This document shows positions 45,817-56,047 of a stretch of 64,000 bases of DNA, in pieces. The stretch is from positions 806,001-870,000 of the forward strand of contig NZ_JAJVKV010000003.1 of the NCBI RefSeq assembly GCF_024198175.1, given 5' to 3'. The number at the start of each line of letters is the position of its first letter. Position 1 is the stretch's first letter. The position numbers and the translations under genes were made by a program. The notes beneath the pieces were generated by a model that was not told the origin of the DNA, did not search any database, and saw only the letters and a list, made by a program, of their open reading frames with translations. Source of the stretch: Pyxidicoccus xibeiensis. Its GTDB lineage: Bacteria; Myxococcota; Myxococcia; Myxococcales; Myxococcaceae.

Positions 45817-48204
45817 CTACAGCATGGCTCCCGGATCCACGTCGATGACGACCTTCACCGCGTTCGGGACGTCCCCCAGGGCCGCCTCCACCCTGCCGAG
45901 CAGCGGAGCGAGCGCCGCATGTGTAGGCCCCTTCAGGAGGAGCTGCCAGCGCGTCTTCCCCCGGATGCGGGAGATGGGCGCCAGCGCCGGCCCCAACAGG
46001 CGCACCCCCGCCGAGGCCGGGGGCATGTGCTTCGACACCAGGTTGCCGAGGAAGCGCGCCACGCTGGCCGTCTGCTCGGGGTGCTCACCCTCCAGGCGGA
46101 TGGCCGCCATGCGCGAGAAGGGTGGGTACGCCAGCGCGCGGCGCCACTCCAGCTCCCGGCTGGCGAAGCCGTCGAAGTCGTGGGCCAGCACCCGCTTCAC
46201 CGGCTCGGCATCCGGGTTGTAGGTCTGCACCAGCACCTTGCCCGGGTCCTTGCCCCGCCCCGCGCGCCCGGACACCTGGGTCAGCAGGTGGAAGGTGCGC
46301 TCCGCGGCGCGGAAGTCCGGAATGGCCAGCGACGTGTCCGCCATGACGACGCACACCAGCGTCACGCCGGGGAAGTCATGCCCCTTGGCCACCATCTGCG
46401 TGCCCACCAGCACGTCCAGCTCCCGGCGGGCGAACGAGGCCAGCATCTCCGTCAGCCGCTCCGCGCTGGTCGCCGAGTCCCTGTCCAGCCGCGCCACGCG
46501 CGCCGTGGGGATGCGCTCCAGCACCTCGGCTTCCACCTTCTCGGTGCCGATGCCCAGCTTGAGCATGGGGCCGGTGCACTCCAGGCACCGGTCCGGCAGC
46601 GGCATGGACAGGCCGCAGTAGTGGCACACCACCCGGTTCTGCGAGCGGTGGTGCGTAAGGCACACGTCGCACTCGCTGCACTTGAGCGACAGGCCGCACA
46701 CCTCGCACAGCAGCACGGTGCTGTGGCCCCGGCGGTTGAGGAAGAGGATGACCTGCTGCCCGCGGCCAATCGTCTCCTCCATGGCCGCCAGCAGCGGCGG
46801 GCTGAGGATGGGCGCCTCCTCCGTCACCATCCCCTCGCGGGGACGCTCCACGCGCAGGTCCACCATTTCGATGGTGGGCATGGGCCGGTCATCCACCCGG
46901 TTCTTCAGCTCCAGCAGCCGGTAGCGCCCGCGCTTGACGTTCTCCAGCGTCTCCAGCGACGGCGTGGCCGAGCCCAGCACCACCACCGCCCCGGCCTGCT
47001 TGCCGCGCACCACGGCGAGGTCGCGGGCCTGATAGCGCAGCTTGTCCTCCTGCTTGAAGGACGGGTCGTGCTCCTCGTCCACGACGATGAGGCCCAGGTT
47101 GTCCACCGGGGCGAACACCGCCGAGCGCACGCCGACGGCAATCTTCACGTCGCCCCGGCGCAGCGCCTGCCAGTGGAAGAGCCGCTCGCGGTCCTTCAGC
47201 CCCGAGTGCAGCACCGCCACCTCCGCGCCGAAGCGGCTGCGGAAGCGGCCCACCAACTGCGGCGTCAGCGCGATTTCCGGCACCAGGATGAGGCTGCCCT
47301 TGCCCAGCGCCAGCGTGTGCTCCGCCGCGCGCAGGTACACCTCCGTCTTCCCGCTGCCGGTGACGCCGTGCAGGAGGAAGGGCTGGAAGGCGCCCGCGTC
47401 CAGGGCCGCGCGCAGCTCGAGGCCCGCGGCGTCCTGCTCGGAGGTGAGGCGGTCGGGACGGCCCTGGATGAGGCCCTCCTTCACGCCGGCCTCCAGCTGC
47501 TTCTCTTCGATGCGCGCCAGGCCGCGCGCGGCCAGCTTCTTCAGCGTCTCGCGTGCGCCCGGAATCGCGTGGGACACCTCCTCCAGCGGCGCGCTGCCTC
47601 CCACGGCGAGGAGGTAGGCGAGCGCGGCGGACTGGGCGGGGGCGCGGGTGAGCGCGGGCGGCACCTCGGAGACGAGCGCCACCGCGAAGTGCTGCACGTC
47701 CGGCCTGGCTTCCTTCTCGTCCACCGCCTTGGACAGCCCGGGCGGCAGGGCGCCGCGGATGACCTCGCCCAGCGGATGGCGGTAGTGCACGGCCGCGAAG
47801 CGCAGCAGGGCGATGAGGTCCCTGGGCAGCGACGGCGAGTCCTCCAGCACGCGCTGGATGGGCTTGAGCTTCACCGTCTCGTCGGCGGGAGGAGACGCGG
47901 GCCCCAGGTAGAAGCCCAGCGCCGTGCCCCGGCCGAAGGGCACCAGCACGCGCTGGCCCGGGGCCAGGTTGCCGGCGAGCTCCGCCGGCACGGCATAGGT
48001 GAACTCGCCCCGAACGGGGCGGCCAACGGCGATGGAGGCCAGGACGGGTGCGCTCACTGCGGCGCCCACTGTAGCGGCGCCTTCGCGCTCGGACAGTTCC
48101 CGGCGGCTCCTCGCACCGGACGTGCGCACGGCCATGGAACCCCGGGTGGAGGAGGCCTCCTCCGGCTCCATGCGCGTGTCGTCCCACAAGGGCTGCTGTT
48201 CCAT
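45817..48204 (-). CDS. priA: Primosomal protein N' (replication restart helicase)
   Basis: The 795-residue PriA reloads the replisome at stalled or recombined forks. Walker A is [12 protein letters not shown] and the helicase motif II is DEEH. The zinc-binding insertion carries nine Cys, eight of which would be ligands ([25 protein letters not shown]). C-terminal motifs [18 protein letters not shown] are typical. The start ATG 48204 follows AAGGGAG. There is a 60-residue N-terminal extension before the usual PriA start ([20 protein letters not shown]). The giant coiled-coil gene follows after five bases. Confidence 0.96.
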   Translation of the reverse strand: MEQQPLWDDTRMEPEEASSTRGSMAVRTSGARSRRELSEREGAATVGAAVSAPVLASIAVGRPVRGEFTYAVPAELAGNLAPGQRVLVPFGRGTALGFYLGPASPPADETVKLKPIQRVLEDSPSLPRDLIALLRFAAVHYRHPLGEVIRGALPPGLSKAVDEKEARPDVQHFAVALVSEVPPALTRAPAQSAALAYLLAVGGSAPLEEVSHAIPGARETLKKLAARGLARIEEKQLEAGVKEGLIQGRPDRLTSEQDAAGLELRAALDAGAFQPFLLHGVTGSGKTEVYLRAAEHTLALGKGSLILVPEIALTPQLVGRFRSRFGAEVAVLHSGLKDRERLFHWQALRRGDVKIAVGVRSAVFAPVDNLGLIVVDEEHDPSFKQEDKLRYQARDLAVVRGKQAGAVVVLGSATPSLETLENVKRGRYRLLELKNRVDDRPMPTIEMVDLRVERPREGMVTEEAPILSPPLLAAMEETIGRGQQVILFLNRRGHSTVLLCEVCGLSLKCSECDVCLTHHRSQNRVVCHYCGLSMPLPDRCLECTGPMLKLGIGTEKVEAEVLERIPTARVARLDRDSATSAERLTEMLASFARRELDVLVGTQMVAKGHDFPGVTLVCVVMADTSLAIPDFRAAERTFHLLTQVSGRAGRGKDPGKVLVQTYNPDAEPVKRVLAHDFDGFASRELEWRRALAYPPFSRMAAIRLEGEHPEQTASVARFLGNLVSKHMPPASAGVRLLGPALAPISRIRGKTRWQLLLKGPTHAALAPLLGRVEAALGDVPNAVKVVIDVDPGAML

Positions 48205-48369
48205 GGCACTCCCTTCAACCGCCACCCCGACCCCGGCCGTCCTGCTACCGGGGTCCACAGTGCCTGGAGGGTCTGACATGTCCCGATGCAAGCGCGCGCC
48301 TCGGGAGCATGGCTCCCGGGCTGCCCTGCGGCCGGGCAGGCGTCGCTGGAGGGGTGGAGTGCCACGCAA

Positions 48370-48395
48370 GGGGCCCTCTGGAAACGAGGGGCCCC
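48370..48395 (-). terminator. Hairpin downstream of the glutathione S-transferase gene
   Basis: GGGGCCCTC pairs with GAGGGGCCCC with one bulged base, 20 bases past the stop in the direction of transcription. It is GC-rich and lacks a U-tract. Confidence 0.45.
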
Positions 48396-48415
48396 GCGAA
48401 GGACAGCGCGAGCCG

Positions 48416-49042
48416 CTACCGGCCGGTGACCTTCTTCCACGACGGGCGGGTGCTGACGCGCTCCCACCAGGCGGCCACGTTCTTGTACTTGCCGATGAGC
48501 TCCATCCCGCCGGACGCGACGAAGAACTCCATGTACGGCAGCCACGACACCTCGGCGAGCGAGAAGCTGTCACCCGCGAAGTACTGCTGCTTGCCCAGCA
48601 CCGGGTCGATGATGGCGAAGACCTTCTCCACGCCCTGGAGCCCCTCCGCGATGCGGGCCTCGTCCGCGGTGCCTCCGCCCATGTGCGGCTTGAAGAACCG
48701 CTCCCAGATGACCTTCATCGCCGCCGGCGTGAAGTAGGACTGCTCCACGCTGATGGACTGCTCCATCCGCCCATACGCCTGCGGGTTGGACGGCGTGAGC
48801 GAGGGCCCCGGCAGCTTGCGGTCCAGGTAGCGAATGATGGCGCGCGACTCGTAAATCATGAAGCCGTCGTCGTCCTCGAAGGCGGGGATGACACCGAACG
48901 GCTGCCGGGCCACGTGCGCGGGCTGCTTGTGCTCGCCCTTCATCAGGTCCACGAGGACGAACTGCGCCTCGTGCCCCTTCTCCGCCAGCGTGGTGAGGAC
49001 CTTGCGCGTACAGGTGCTCATCGGGTGGCCGTAGACCTTCAT
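48416..49042 (-). CDS. Glutathione S-transferase family protein
   Basis: The 208-residue protein has an N-terminal thioredoxin-like domain starting MKVYGHPMSTCTRKVLTTLAEKG. The Ser/Thr-Cys at the active-site position and cis-Pro (FGVIPAFEDD) with ESRAIIRYLDRKL are characteristic of the phi-like GST group. The all-alpha C-terminal domain has a YFAGDSFSLAEVSWLPYM segment. It is cytoplasmic and probably conjugates glutathione or acts as a peroxidase. The exact substrate is unknown. Confidence 0.92.
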   Translation of the reverse strand: MKVYGHPMSTCTRKVLTTLAEKGHEAQFVLVDLMKGEHKQPAHVARQPFGVIPAFEDDDGFMIYESRAIIRYLDRKLPGPSLTPSNPQAYGRMEQSISVEQSYFTPAAMKVIWERFFKPHMGGGTADEARIAEGLQGVEKVFAIIDPVLGKQQYFAGDSFSLAEVSWLPYMEFFVASGGMELIGKYKNVAAWWERVSTRPSWKKVTGR

Positions 49043-49095
49043 GGACTGCTCCTCCTCGTGAAGGGCCGGGTGGAGCCCCGGCCGACTCGCGGAGG

Positions 49096-49851
49096 CTACG
49101 GCGTGAAGAGCTTGTCCGCCACGGTGGCGCGGTTGTCGCCCTTGAGCGCGGTGAAGCGCAGGGCGCGCTGGCCGCCGCGCCAGACCTCGATGGTGCGCGG
49201 CATCCACTCGCCGGTGGCCGGCGAGTTGTAGTCCAGGAAGCGCACGTCCCAGGCCACCTTCGCATTGTCCGTGTAGCGCAGCCGCGCCGGGCGGAAGGAG
49301 TCCTTGTACACCCAGAACTGCGGGCGGCCCTCGGCCATGTCCCCGAGCACGTACGCCACCTCGCCGCCGAAGCGCGCCAGGCCGGTGCGCCCCGTCTCCA
49401 CGCCCAGGCCCTGGAGGTACTGCTGCACCGACTCCTTCACGTCCTGCACGGAGCCGCCGCCGGCCGCGAGGATGGGGCACACCTGGGAGATGAGCACCGA
49501 CATGGAGGGAATCTCGGTGCCCTCCGAGCGGCGCCGGCCGCCCGCCAGAATCGCGGCGGCCTTGGCGTTGCCGTCCGGCACGGAGGCCTCGAAGCGGCAG
49601 CGGCCGGGGACCTTGAGGTAGAGCGTGCCGTCGCCCTGGACCTCGGGGCGGTCGGTGGGGGTGCCCAGCGCCGCCCCCGCCTCCTGCACGGCCGGGCCGC
49701 TGAAGCTGAGCGAGCCGTCCACGCGCAGCGAGGACAGCTTGAGCTCGTCGCGCTCGCCCGCCATGCGGCGGAGGATGGAGCTGCCGGGCAGCACATAGGC
49801 GCCCGCGGCGAAGGAGACCAGGACTGTCAGCAGGGCTGCGGTGCGCTTCAC
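49096..49851 (-). CDS. Exported protein, possibly LolA-like fold
   Basis: The 251-residue protein starts at GTG 49851, preceded by GGAG six bases upstream, with a signal peptide (VKRTAALLTVLVSFAAGAYVLP). The mature part is beta-rich: LRVDGSLSFSGPA, GDGTLYLKVPGRCRFEA and QFWVYKDSFRPARLRYTD. That pattern (secreted, curved sheet, VWKDSFRP-like motif) resembles the LolA/LolB fold of lipoprotein carriers, but I cannot prove it. Two Cys are present. It is monocistronic by spacing, and function is unknown. Confidence 0.7.
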   Translation of the reverse strand: MKRTAALLTVLVSFAAGAYVLPGSSILRRMAGERDELKLSSLRVDGSLSFSGPAVQEAGAALGTPTDRPEVQGDGTLYLKVPGRCRFEASVPDGNAKAAAILAGGRRRSEGTEIPSMSVLISQVCPILAAGGGSVQDVKESVQQYLQGLGVETGRTGLARFGGEVAYVLGDMAEGRPQFWVYKDSFRPARLRYTDNAKVAWDVRFLDYNSPATGEWMPRTIEVWRGGQRALRFTALKGDNRATVADKLFTP

Positions 49852-50039
49852 GGTTTCTCCGTCTTCATGGGCCTGTGAGGTAGCGCACCTCGTCACCGCG
49901 ACGTAGCGCCGTCCCATGAACATGTAGCCCAGTGGACCGTGCGACACTTCCTCGGGAAGGTGGTCATGTGGGCGGGCGTTGGGGCCGGCAATGTATTGAT
50001 GGCCTCCCCCCCCTTCAAGCTGGATAGGATGCGAACGAC

Positions 50040-50891
50040 ATGCCGCTCCGCCCCATCGTCCTGCTGCTCGCCCTGAGTGTGTCCACCTCCGCCCTGGCCC
50101 AGCGCGCCGAGGAACTGCGCGACGTCATGAGCGCGCGGGCCTACGGCATGGGGGGGGCCTACCGGGCCCTGGGCCTGGGTACGGAGGCGGTGCTGGGCAA
50201 CCCCGCCGCCATGGCCCTGTTCCCCGCCTACCGCGTGGAGGCCACGGGCGCCTGGGACGTCGGGCTGAAGGAGGGCCTGCTGGGCATCAGCGTGGTGGAC
50301 GCGGCCACCAGCCGGCTCGCCATGGGCGTGGACTACCACTGGGTGAGCCTGGGCCGCGGCGGCGCGCGCTCGAGCGCCCACTTCAGCTCGCTGGGGGTGG
50401 GCCTGCCGCTGAACCAGGTCATCCTGCTGGGCGCGACGGCCCGCTACCTGCGGCTGAGCGGCCAGTCGCGGTACGTCAACTCCGTCACCGTGGACACGGG
50501 CCTGTTGCTGCGGCTGTCCCCGGCGTTCATCGCGGGCGTGTCCGCGCACAACCTCATCGACACGGACAACGAGGAGCTGACGCGCTACTTCACCGGGCAC
50601 GTGGGCGTGCTGTCGGGTCTGCTGACGGTGGCCGGTGACGTGCGCGCGGACCTCATCACCGACGACAAGACGACGCTCACGTACAGCGGAGGCCTGGAGT
50701 ACCTGCTCGGACAGGTCCTGCCGCTGCGCGCGGGCTACACGTATGACGGCTTCGCGAAGGTCTCCCAGCTGAGCACGGGCCTCGGCTTCGTGACGCAGGC
50801 GGGCGGCGGCGTGGACCTGGCCTACCGCCATGACCTGGGCGGCAGGAAGGGCCGGCTGCTGGCGCTCACCCTCCGACTGCAGATGAACTGA
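50040..50891 (+). CDS. Outer-membrane beta-barrel protein (PorV/OmpP1-like)
   Basis: The 283-residue protein has a Sec signal ending ALA|QRAEEL. The opening VMSARAYGMGGAYRALGLGTEAVLGNPAAMAL is the hallmark of PorV/PorQ and TraF-like outer-membrane barrels (the A-GMGGA...NPA pattern). The rest alternates beta strands and ends in LRLQMN. It is probably a 14-strand FadL-superfamily-like barrel, with unknown cargo. Its stop is only two bases from the stop of the convergent TPR gene. Confidence 0.85.
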   Translation: MPLRPIVLLLALSVSTSALAQRAEELRDVMSARAYGMGGAYRALGLGTEAVLGNPAAMALFPAYRVEATGAWDVGLKEGLLGISVVDAATSRLAMGVDYHWVSLGRGGARSSAHFSSLGVGLPLNQVILLGATARYLRLSGQSRYVNSVTVDTGLLLRLSPAFIAGVSAHNLIDTDNEELTRYFTGHVGVLSGLLTVAGDVRADLITDDKTTLTYSGGLEYLLGQVLPLRAGYTYDGFAKVSQLSTGLGFVTQAGGGVDLAYRHDLGGRKGRLLALTLRLQMN

Positions 50892-50893
50892 GG

Positions 50894-53800
50894 TCAGCGC
50901 GGCGCGCGCAGCTCCAGGTAGCGCTCGGACGCGGCGAAGCGCAGCAGCTCCACCAGCTCCGCGTCCTGGTTGCGGCGCGCGCGCAGGACGGCCAGGGCCG
51001 GCCCCACGCTCCCACTGGCGACGAGCCCCGCGCGGTTGGCGGAGTCCCGCGCGGCGTCCGCGAGCGCGGAGGCGTCGAAGTCGCGGGTGCCGGGCTCCAG
51101 CAGGACGATGGCGCGCTCCAGGGCGCGGGGCGAGAGGGAGTCGCGCACCACGCGGGCCTCGGGGCCCGAGGCGCGCGGGTCCTTCAGCACGGTGGACAGC
51201 AGGGCCAGGGCGCGCAGGAGCTGGCCGCCCTTGAGGGCGCGCAGCGCGAGCAGGTCCGGGGACAGCGACAGGAGGGCGCGGCCGGCGTGGAAGCGCAGCT
51301 CGGCGGCGGCGGGCGGCTGGCGCAGCGCGAGCCGGCCCACGAGCAGGCGCGCGTTGCCGGCATGGACGGCGGTGAAGGGCGGACCGTCGTCCTCGGCGAG
51401 GACCAGCTCCGGCAGGTTGACGTCCAGCAGCCGCGCGGCGGTGTGGAGCGCGTCGAGCACGGCGGGAGCGCCGGGGCCGGACGAGGCCCGCAGGGGCTCC
51501 GAGGTGCCGGCGGCGCGGCCCTGCGCGGGGAAGAGGCGGCAGAGGGCAATGCCGGTGAGCGCGAGCAGCTCGCCGGACGGCGTGCGGAGCCCCGGGTGGC
51601 GCAGGCCGGCGCGCTCCTCGGTGGTGAGCGGCGGGCGCTGGTGGCGCTGGGCGGGCGTCTCCTTCCCCTGGAGGGCGTCGGAAATCTCCCGCATGAGCGA
51701 GGCGCGCGCGGCGTCGCCCCGGCCGTCGAAGTACTCGGACAGCTCGCGGTAGGTCGCCGCTTCGAGGGGGTGCTCCCGGAGGTAGCGGAAGGCGTTGGGC
51801 TCGGTGTCCGGGGAGGGGTCGGAGACGGCGGGGGCTTCGCGCGTCTCGGACGCTCCGGGAGCAGCCCTTGCGGGGGGCTCGGGCGGCTTCACGCCGGCGG
51901 GCTTCGCAGGGGCGGGCGCAGGGGCGGGGGCGGCGGTGCCCTCCTGGCGCGAGCGGAACAGACGGCGCCCCGGTTCGAAGCGTCCGGGCGGGGCCTCCCA
52001 GGAGATGACGCGGGTGTCCGCCACGGGCGCGGAGCCCAGCTCCATGTCCGCTTCCTGCCCCGCCATGAGGTCCATGCCGCTCGGGCTCCGGGCCGGCGCT
52101 TCGGCTTCACCTGCTCCTGCACGCCCCTGTGAGGCGCGAGCGCTGGCGGCGAGGGGACGGGTGGAGGCGACGGACGGCTCGCCATCGCTCACGGCCTGGC
52201 GGCCGCGCGGGGCGGGGGCGGGCTTCTCGTCTCGGGGCGCGGCGCCTCTCTGCGCGGCGGGGGCCTTGGGCTCCGGAGCGGTGGCGCCGGCTCCGGGCGG
52301 ACGCTTCTCGGCACGTGCGGCGGGGGCCTTCGGTTCCGGAGCGCTGACTCCCGGGGCAGCGGGGCGCTTGTCATCACGCGCGGGGGACTTGAGGTCCGGA
52401 GCGCTGACGCTCGGGACAGCGGTGCGCTTGTCCTCGCGCGCGGGGGCCTTGGGTTCTGGGGCGCTGACACCCAAGACAGCGGTGCGCTTGTCGTCGCGCG
52501 CGGGGGCCTTGGGTTCCGGGGCGGGAGTACCCGACAACGAGGAACGCTTGTCGTCGCGGACGGGGGCTTTGGGCTCTGGAGCGGTGACGCCCGATACGGA
52601 GGGACGCTTGTCAGCGCGTGCGGCAGCCCTGGGCTCCGGAGCGGTCGCACCGGGCACGGCAGGACGATGCTCATCGCGCGCGGCAGGAGCCTTCGGCTCC
52701 GGCGCCGTGACACCCGCTACGGAAGAGCGCTTCTCGTCGCGCGCGGCGGGCGCTTTCGGCTCCGGAGCGATGACACCCGCTACGGAAGGAAGCCTCTCGG
52801 TTCGTGCGGAGTGCGATGCAGGAGCGCTGGCCCCGGCACCTGCCGCGGGCGAAGCCGGGGCGGGAGCCTTCTGCGCCTGCCTCGACGTGGCGGCGGAAGC
52901 ACCGGGCGCTTCACTGGCCGACGGTCCGAGGGCCCGCTCCGACCGCACTCCCGCGGACTGCGCGGGCCTGTTCGACGGCTTCTCGCCTCGGGCTTCCGGA
53001 AGCCCGGGAGCCGGCACGGCGCCCTGCGCCGCCCCGTCGCGTGGCGCGGGACGCTCATCGCCCTTGCGTGCCTTCTCGACCGCCCCTTCCTTGCCGACGG
53101 CAGGTGCTTCGAGAGTCGCTGCCGGAGCTCCCGGGTCCGTGGTGGAGGTGGTCTCGTTCGCCAGCGCCTCGATGCCCGAGGGCGTGAGGGACAGCGTGGA
53201 GGGAGCGGGAACAAGGGGCGACTGGGGGCCACTCGGCTCGCGGCGAGGTGTGGCGCTTCTCGGAGGCTCGGGGGGAAGTGGAGCCTCGCGCTCCTCACGG
53301 GCCTGCCGCAGTCCTTCGGCGCGACGGGCATAGACCTGCGCCCGCTCCGGATTGCGCAGCACGTCCCGCCAGAGCCGCGCGAGCCGCTCCCAGGCCTGCT
53401 CGCGCTCCAGCTCGTCCTCCATCGCCGTGGCGCCATGCTCCAGCGCCCACGCGGCCTCGCCCATGTTGCCGACCGCGGTGAGGCGCTCCACCAGCAGCAG
53501 CCAGGCTTCCTTGTGGCCCGGCTCGTAGCGCACCGCCTGGCGCAGCTCGTTCAGCGCGGACTCCGTGTCGCCCAGGGCCTCCAGCGTGGACACCAGCTCC
53601 AGCCGGGCCTGACGGGCCGCGGGGCCTCGCGACTCCCGGGCCAGCTGCGCACGCAGGAGCTGGCCGAGCGCCTTCGGGTCCCCCAGCCTCCGCGCGAGCG
53701 TCACGAGCTGCCCGCGCGCCTGCTCACTCTCTGGGCTCTCCGCGAGCACCTCCGTCCAGGCCCACTGCGCCATGCGCAGGTCACCCAGCGGGTCCTCGGC

Positions 53801-56047
53801 GGCCCGCGCGAGTGCGCGAAGCCCTTCGACACGGTCCGGCGCGCGACGAGGGGCCGCCGACAGCGCGACCTGGAGCCGCTCGGCGGCGGCCGGGCGCTCG
53901 GCATCGGTGACGCAGTGGAGGAGGCCGGCGAGCACGGGCAGCAGCCCCGGCGAGAGTGCATCCGCCGCCTCGAAGTCCGAGCGGGCCTTGCCCGGCTCCC
54001 CCATGTGGAGCCAGCGCTCCCCGCGCGTGAGGAGCGCACCCGCGCGGGCCCGGGCCGTGCGAGCCCGCTGGATGGCCTCGTCGAGCGCACGACGTACGAG
54101 CGATGCATCCCCGCGCGCGGACAGCAGCCGCACCTGCTCACGGAGCGCGGCGCGGTCTCCCGTCAGCTCGACGATTTCCCGGTACATGCGCGCCGCGCCC
54201 GCGGGGTCCTGGAGCTCGGTCTCCATCACCTCCGCGAGACGGGTCAGGGCCTCCGCTCGCACTGCCGGGTCCTTCGCCCGGTCGGCACGCTTGAGGTAGA
54301 GCTGGGCCAGCTCGCGCCAGGCCTGACGCGCGATGAGCTGCGCCTCCAGCTTCTGCGAGCGCGCCAGCTCCTCGGCCTCGGCCGGCGTCGGCTCCGCTCG
54401 ACCTCCCGGAGCGCGGCCGGGGACGGCGGTCGAGGCTTCGGCACTGGCGGCAGAGGCCGTGCCCGGTGCGGCGGGCACTCCCGGACGCGGTGGCTCCGTA
54501 CGGGAGGATGCGCCCGGGACGGCCGCACCACCGAGCGCGGCCACGAGGTCCGCCAGTGGGACCTCCTGGGTCTCCGAGCGGGGCGCCGTGGTGGAGTCGG
54601 GCCGGTCCTTCTCGGAGGCAGTCGCGGCGGGGAGGGCCGCCTTCGCGTCCCCTCGCACGGGACGGGGGGCGCTTTCGGCCGGCGGAGGTGTCTCCGCCAC
54701 GTATCCGCCCAGGAGGGGTGGCTGGGCTTCGGAGGTGACCTCGCCCGTGTCCTCGTCAGCGTCCCAGGCGCCTTCGCGCGGAGGCCGCACCTGGGTGCCT
54801 CGGGGCGCCGGAGCGAGAGGCGGCAAAGCCCCCTCCGTGCTCAGCTCGGGCCAGGGCACTGACAGGTTCTCCTGCTTCACCCCAGGGCCGGAGCGCGGCT
54901 GGGGCGAGACTGGACCCGAAGCCGCGCCCACGGCAGGCAGCTCCACCTCGGTCCTGGCCGGTTCGGACCTGGGCGAGGTCGAGACCACGCCCACCGCGGG
55001 CATCCCCACTGCGGTCTTGGCCGGCTCGGGACGGGGAGTGCTCGAGGCCACGCCCACCGCAGGCATCTCCACCACCGTCGGGCGGGCCTCCGGCGGTGGC
55101 GAGCTCGATGCCGCGCCCACCGCGGGCATCTCCACGACTGTCGGCCGTGCTTCGGAAGGTGCGGCTTCTGATGCCGCCTGCGGCCGCTGCTTCCCTCCTG
55201 GCTCACCCCAGGGCACGTCCTGCGCGGGCGGCAGGGAAGGAAACGCCACCGCCGTCTTCTCGCGCGGCTCGGCTGCCTCTGCCGGGAACGCCACCGCCGT
55301 CTTCTCACGCGGCTCGGCTGCCTCTGCCGGGAACGCCACCGCGGTCTTCTCGCGCGGCTCGGGCGAGCTGGGCTCCGCCGGCACACCCGCGCCGGACTCC
55401 ACCAACGTCTCCTCGCGATAGTCGGAGTCCTCATCCCAGACCGCGGCGGCCTGGACTCCCGCCTTCCGGGTCGGAAGCTTCGCCAGCACGGCGCTCGCGC
55501 CGCCGGAAGGCTCTCCATTCCTGGCCGCCGCTTCCGTGGCACCTCGCGCGTCGCCAGGCGCCTTCCCTTCGGGCCCCTCCAGCCTCCGCCGGAGGAGCTG
55601 AATCCCCCGCTGGGCCCGGCGGTCCTCGGGGAACTCGACCAACACCGCCTCCAGCGCGGCGATGGCGCGGGGAACCTGCCCCACCCGTCGCAGCACCCTC
55701 GCGAGCTGACGTCGCACCGCTCGGCGCACTTCACCCGTCGGGCTCGTCGCTGCGTCGAGGAGGGTGATGGCAGCGGCTTCGGTCCCCGCGAGCAGCGCGT
55801 AGCGCACGAGCGCGGCGGCCAGGCGCGGTGTCAGGGGTTGCGTACGGGTGGCCCGGGCCAGCTCGCCGAACGCGCGTGCAGCGGAGCCTTCACGCAACAA
55901 GCGCATGGCGGACCGGAGGTGCCGGCCCACCGCATCCTGCGCATCCTCCTCCGGCCCGACGTCGGGCACACCGGTCCGCGGCGCGTCCTGTCGGGCGGCC
56001 GGGGGCTCCGGAGCGCCGGCGCTCTTGCCGTTTCTCACGCCACCCAT
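50894..56047 (-). CDS. Very large TPR protein with tandem peptide repeats
   Basis: The 1717-residue protein is a mosaic. TPR-like helices occupy about 40-160 (GRHLRSAMRLLREGSAARAFGELARA). A long disordered linker at about 160-530 contains three tandem copies of EPREKTAVAFPAEAA and four of an EMPAVGVASS-type unit. Dense TPR units follow at about 550-920 (AWRELAQLYLKRADRAKDP). A second disordered linker with about nine copies of a 20-residue unit (core APEPKAPARDDKR) runs at about 1070-1280. A final helical region (about 1400-1717) resembles TPR proteins with a DALHTAARLLDVNLPELVL segment. No signal peptide is seen, so it is probably cytoplasmic. No enzyme domain is recognised. It shares its start codon bases with the divergent glycosyltransferase gene. 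Confidence 0.85.
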   Translation of the reverse strand: MGGVRNGKSAGAPEPPAARQDAPRTGVPDVGPEEDAQDAVGRHLRSAMRLLREGSAARAFGELARATRTQPLTPRLAAALVRYALLAGTEAAAITLLDAATSPTGEVRRAVRRQLARVLRRVGQVPRAIAALEAVLVEFPEDRRAQRGIQLLRRRLEGPEGKAPGDARGATEAAARNGEPSGGASAVLAKLPTRKAGVQAAAVWDEDSDYREETLVESGAGVPAEPSSPEPREKTAVAFPAEAAEPREKTAVAFPAEAAEPREKTAVAFPSLPPAQDVPWGEPGGKQRPQAASEAAPSEARPTVVEMPAVGAASSSPPPEARPTVVEMPAVGVASSTPRPEPAKTAVGMPAVGVVSTSPRSEPARTEVELPAVGAASGPVSPQPRSGPGVKQENLSVPWPELSTEGALPPLAPAPRGTQVRPPREGAWDADEDTGEVTSEAQPPLLGGYVAETPPPAESAPRPVRGDAKAALPAATASEKDRPDSTTAPRSETQEVPLADLVAALGGAAVPGASSRTEPPRPGVPAAPGTASAASAEASTAVPGRAPGGRAEPTPAEAEELARSQKLEAQLIARQAWRELAQLYLKRADRAKDPAVRAEALTRLAEVMETELQDPAGAARMYREIVELTGDRAALREQVRLLSARGDASLVRRALDEAIQRARTARARAGALLTRGERWLHMGEPGKARSDFEAADALSPGLLPVLAGLLHCVTDAERPAAAERLQVALSAAPRRAPDRVEGLRALARAAEDPLGDLRMAQWAWTEVLAESPESEQARGQLVTLARRLGDPKALGQLLRAQLARESRGPAARQARLELVSTLEALGDTESALNELRQAVRYEPGHKEAWLLLVERLTAVGNMGEAAWALEHGATAMEDELEREQAWERLARLWRDVLRNPERAQVYARRAEGLRQAREEREAPLPPEPPRSATPRREPSGPQSPLVPAPSTLSLTPSGIEALANETTSTTDPGAPAATLEAPAVGKEGAVEKARKGDERPAPRDGAAQGAVPAPGLPEARGEKPSNRPAQSAGVRSERALGPSASEAPGASAATSRQAQKAPAPASPAAGAGASAPASHSARTERLPSVAGVIAPEPKAPAARDEKRSSVAGVTAPEPKAPAARDEHRPAVPGATAPEPRAAARADKRPSVSGVTAPEPKAPVRDDKRSSLSGTPAPEPKAPARDDKRTAVLGVSAPEPKAPAREDKRTAVPSVSAPDLKSPARDDKRPAAPGVSAPEPKAPAARAEKRPPGAGATAPEPKAPAAQRGAAPRDEKPAPAPRGRQAVSDGEPSVASTRPLAASARASQGRAGAGEAEAPARSPSGMDLMAGQEADMELGSAPVADTRVISWEAPPGRFEPGRRLFRSRQEGTAAPAPAPAPAKPAGVKPPEPPARAAPGASETREAPAVSDPSPDTEPNAFRYLREHPLEAATYRELSEYFDGRGDAARASLMREISDALQGKETPAQRHQRPPLTTEERAGLRHPGLRTPSGELLALTGIALCRLFPAQGRAAGTSEPLRASSGPGAPAVLDALHTAARLLDVNLPELVLAEDDGPPFTAVHAGNARLLVGRLALRQPPAAAELRFHAGRALLSLSPDLLALRALKGGQLLRALALLSTVLKDPRASGPEARVVRDSLSPRALERAIVLLEPGTRDFDASALADAARDSANRAGLVASGSVGPALAVLRARRNQDAELVELLRFAASERYLELRAPR
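52232..52800 (-). repeat. Tandem 20-residue repeats in the TPR giant
   Basis: About nine units of 57-63 bases encode variants of KRPSVSGVTAPEPKAPARDD. The invariant core is APEPKAP. The sequence is basic/acidic mixed and disordered in character, a likely binding or spacing module. Confidence 0.85.
55242..55370 (-). repeat. Three near-identical 45-bp tandem repeats
   Basis: Units start at 55242, 55287 and 55332, exactly 45 bases apart, and encode EPREKTAVAFPAEAA. Near identity at the DNA level suggests a recent duplication. Confidence 0.85.
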
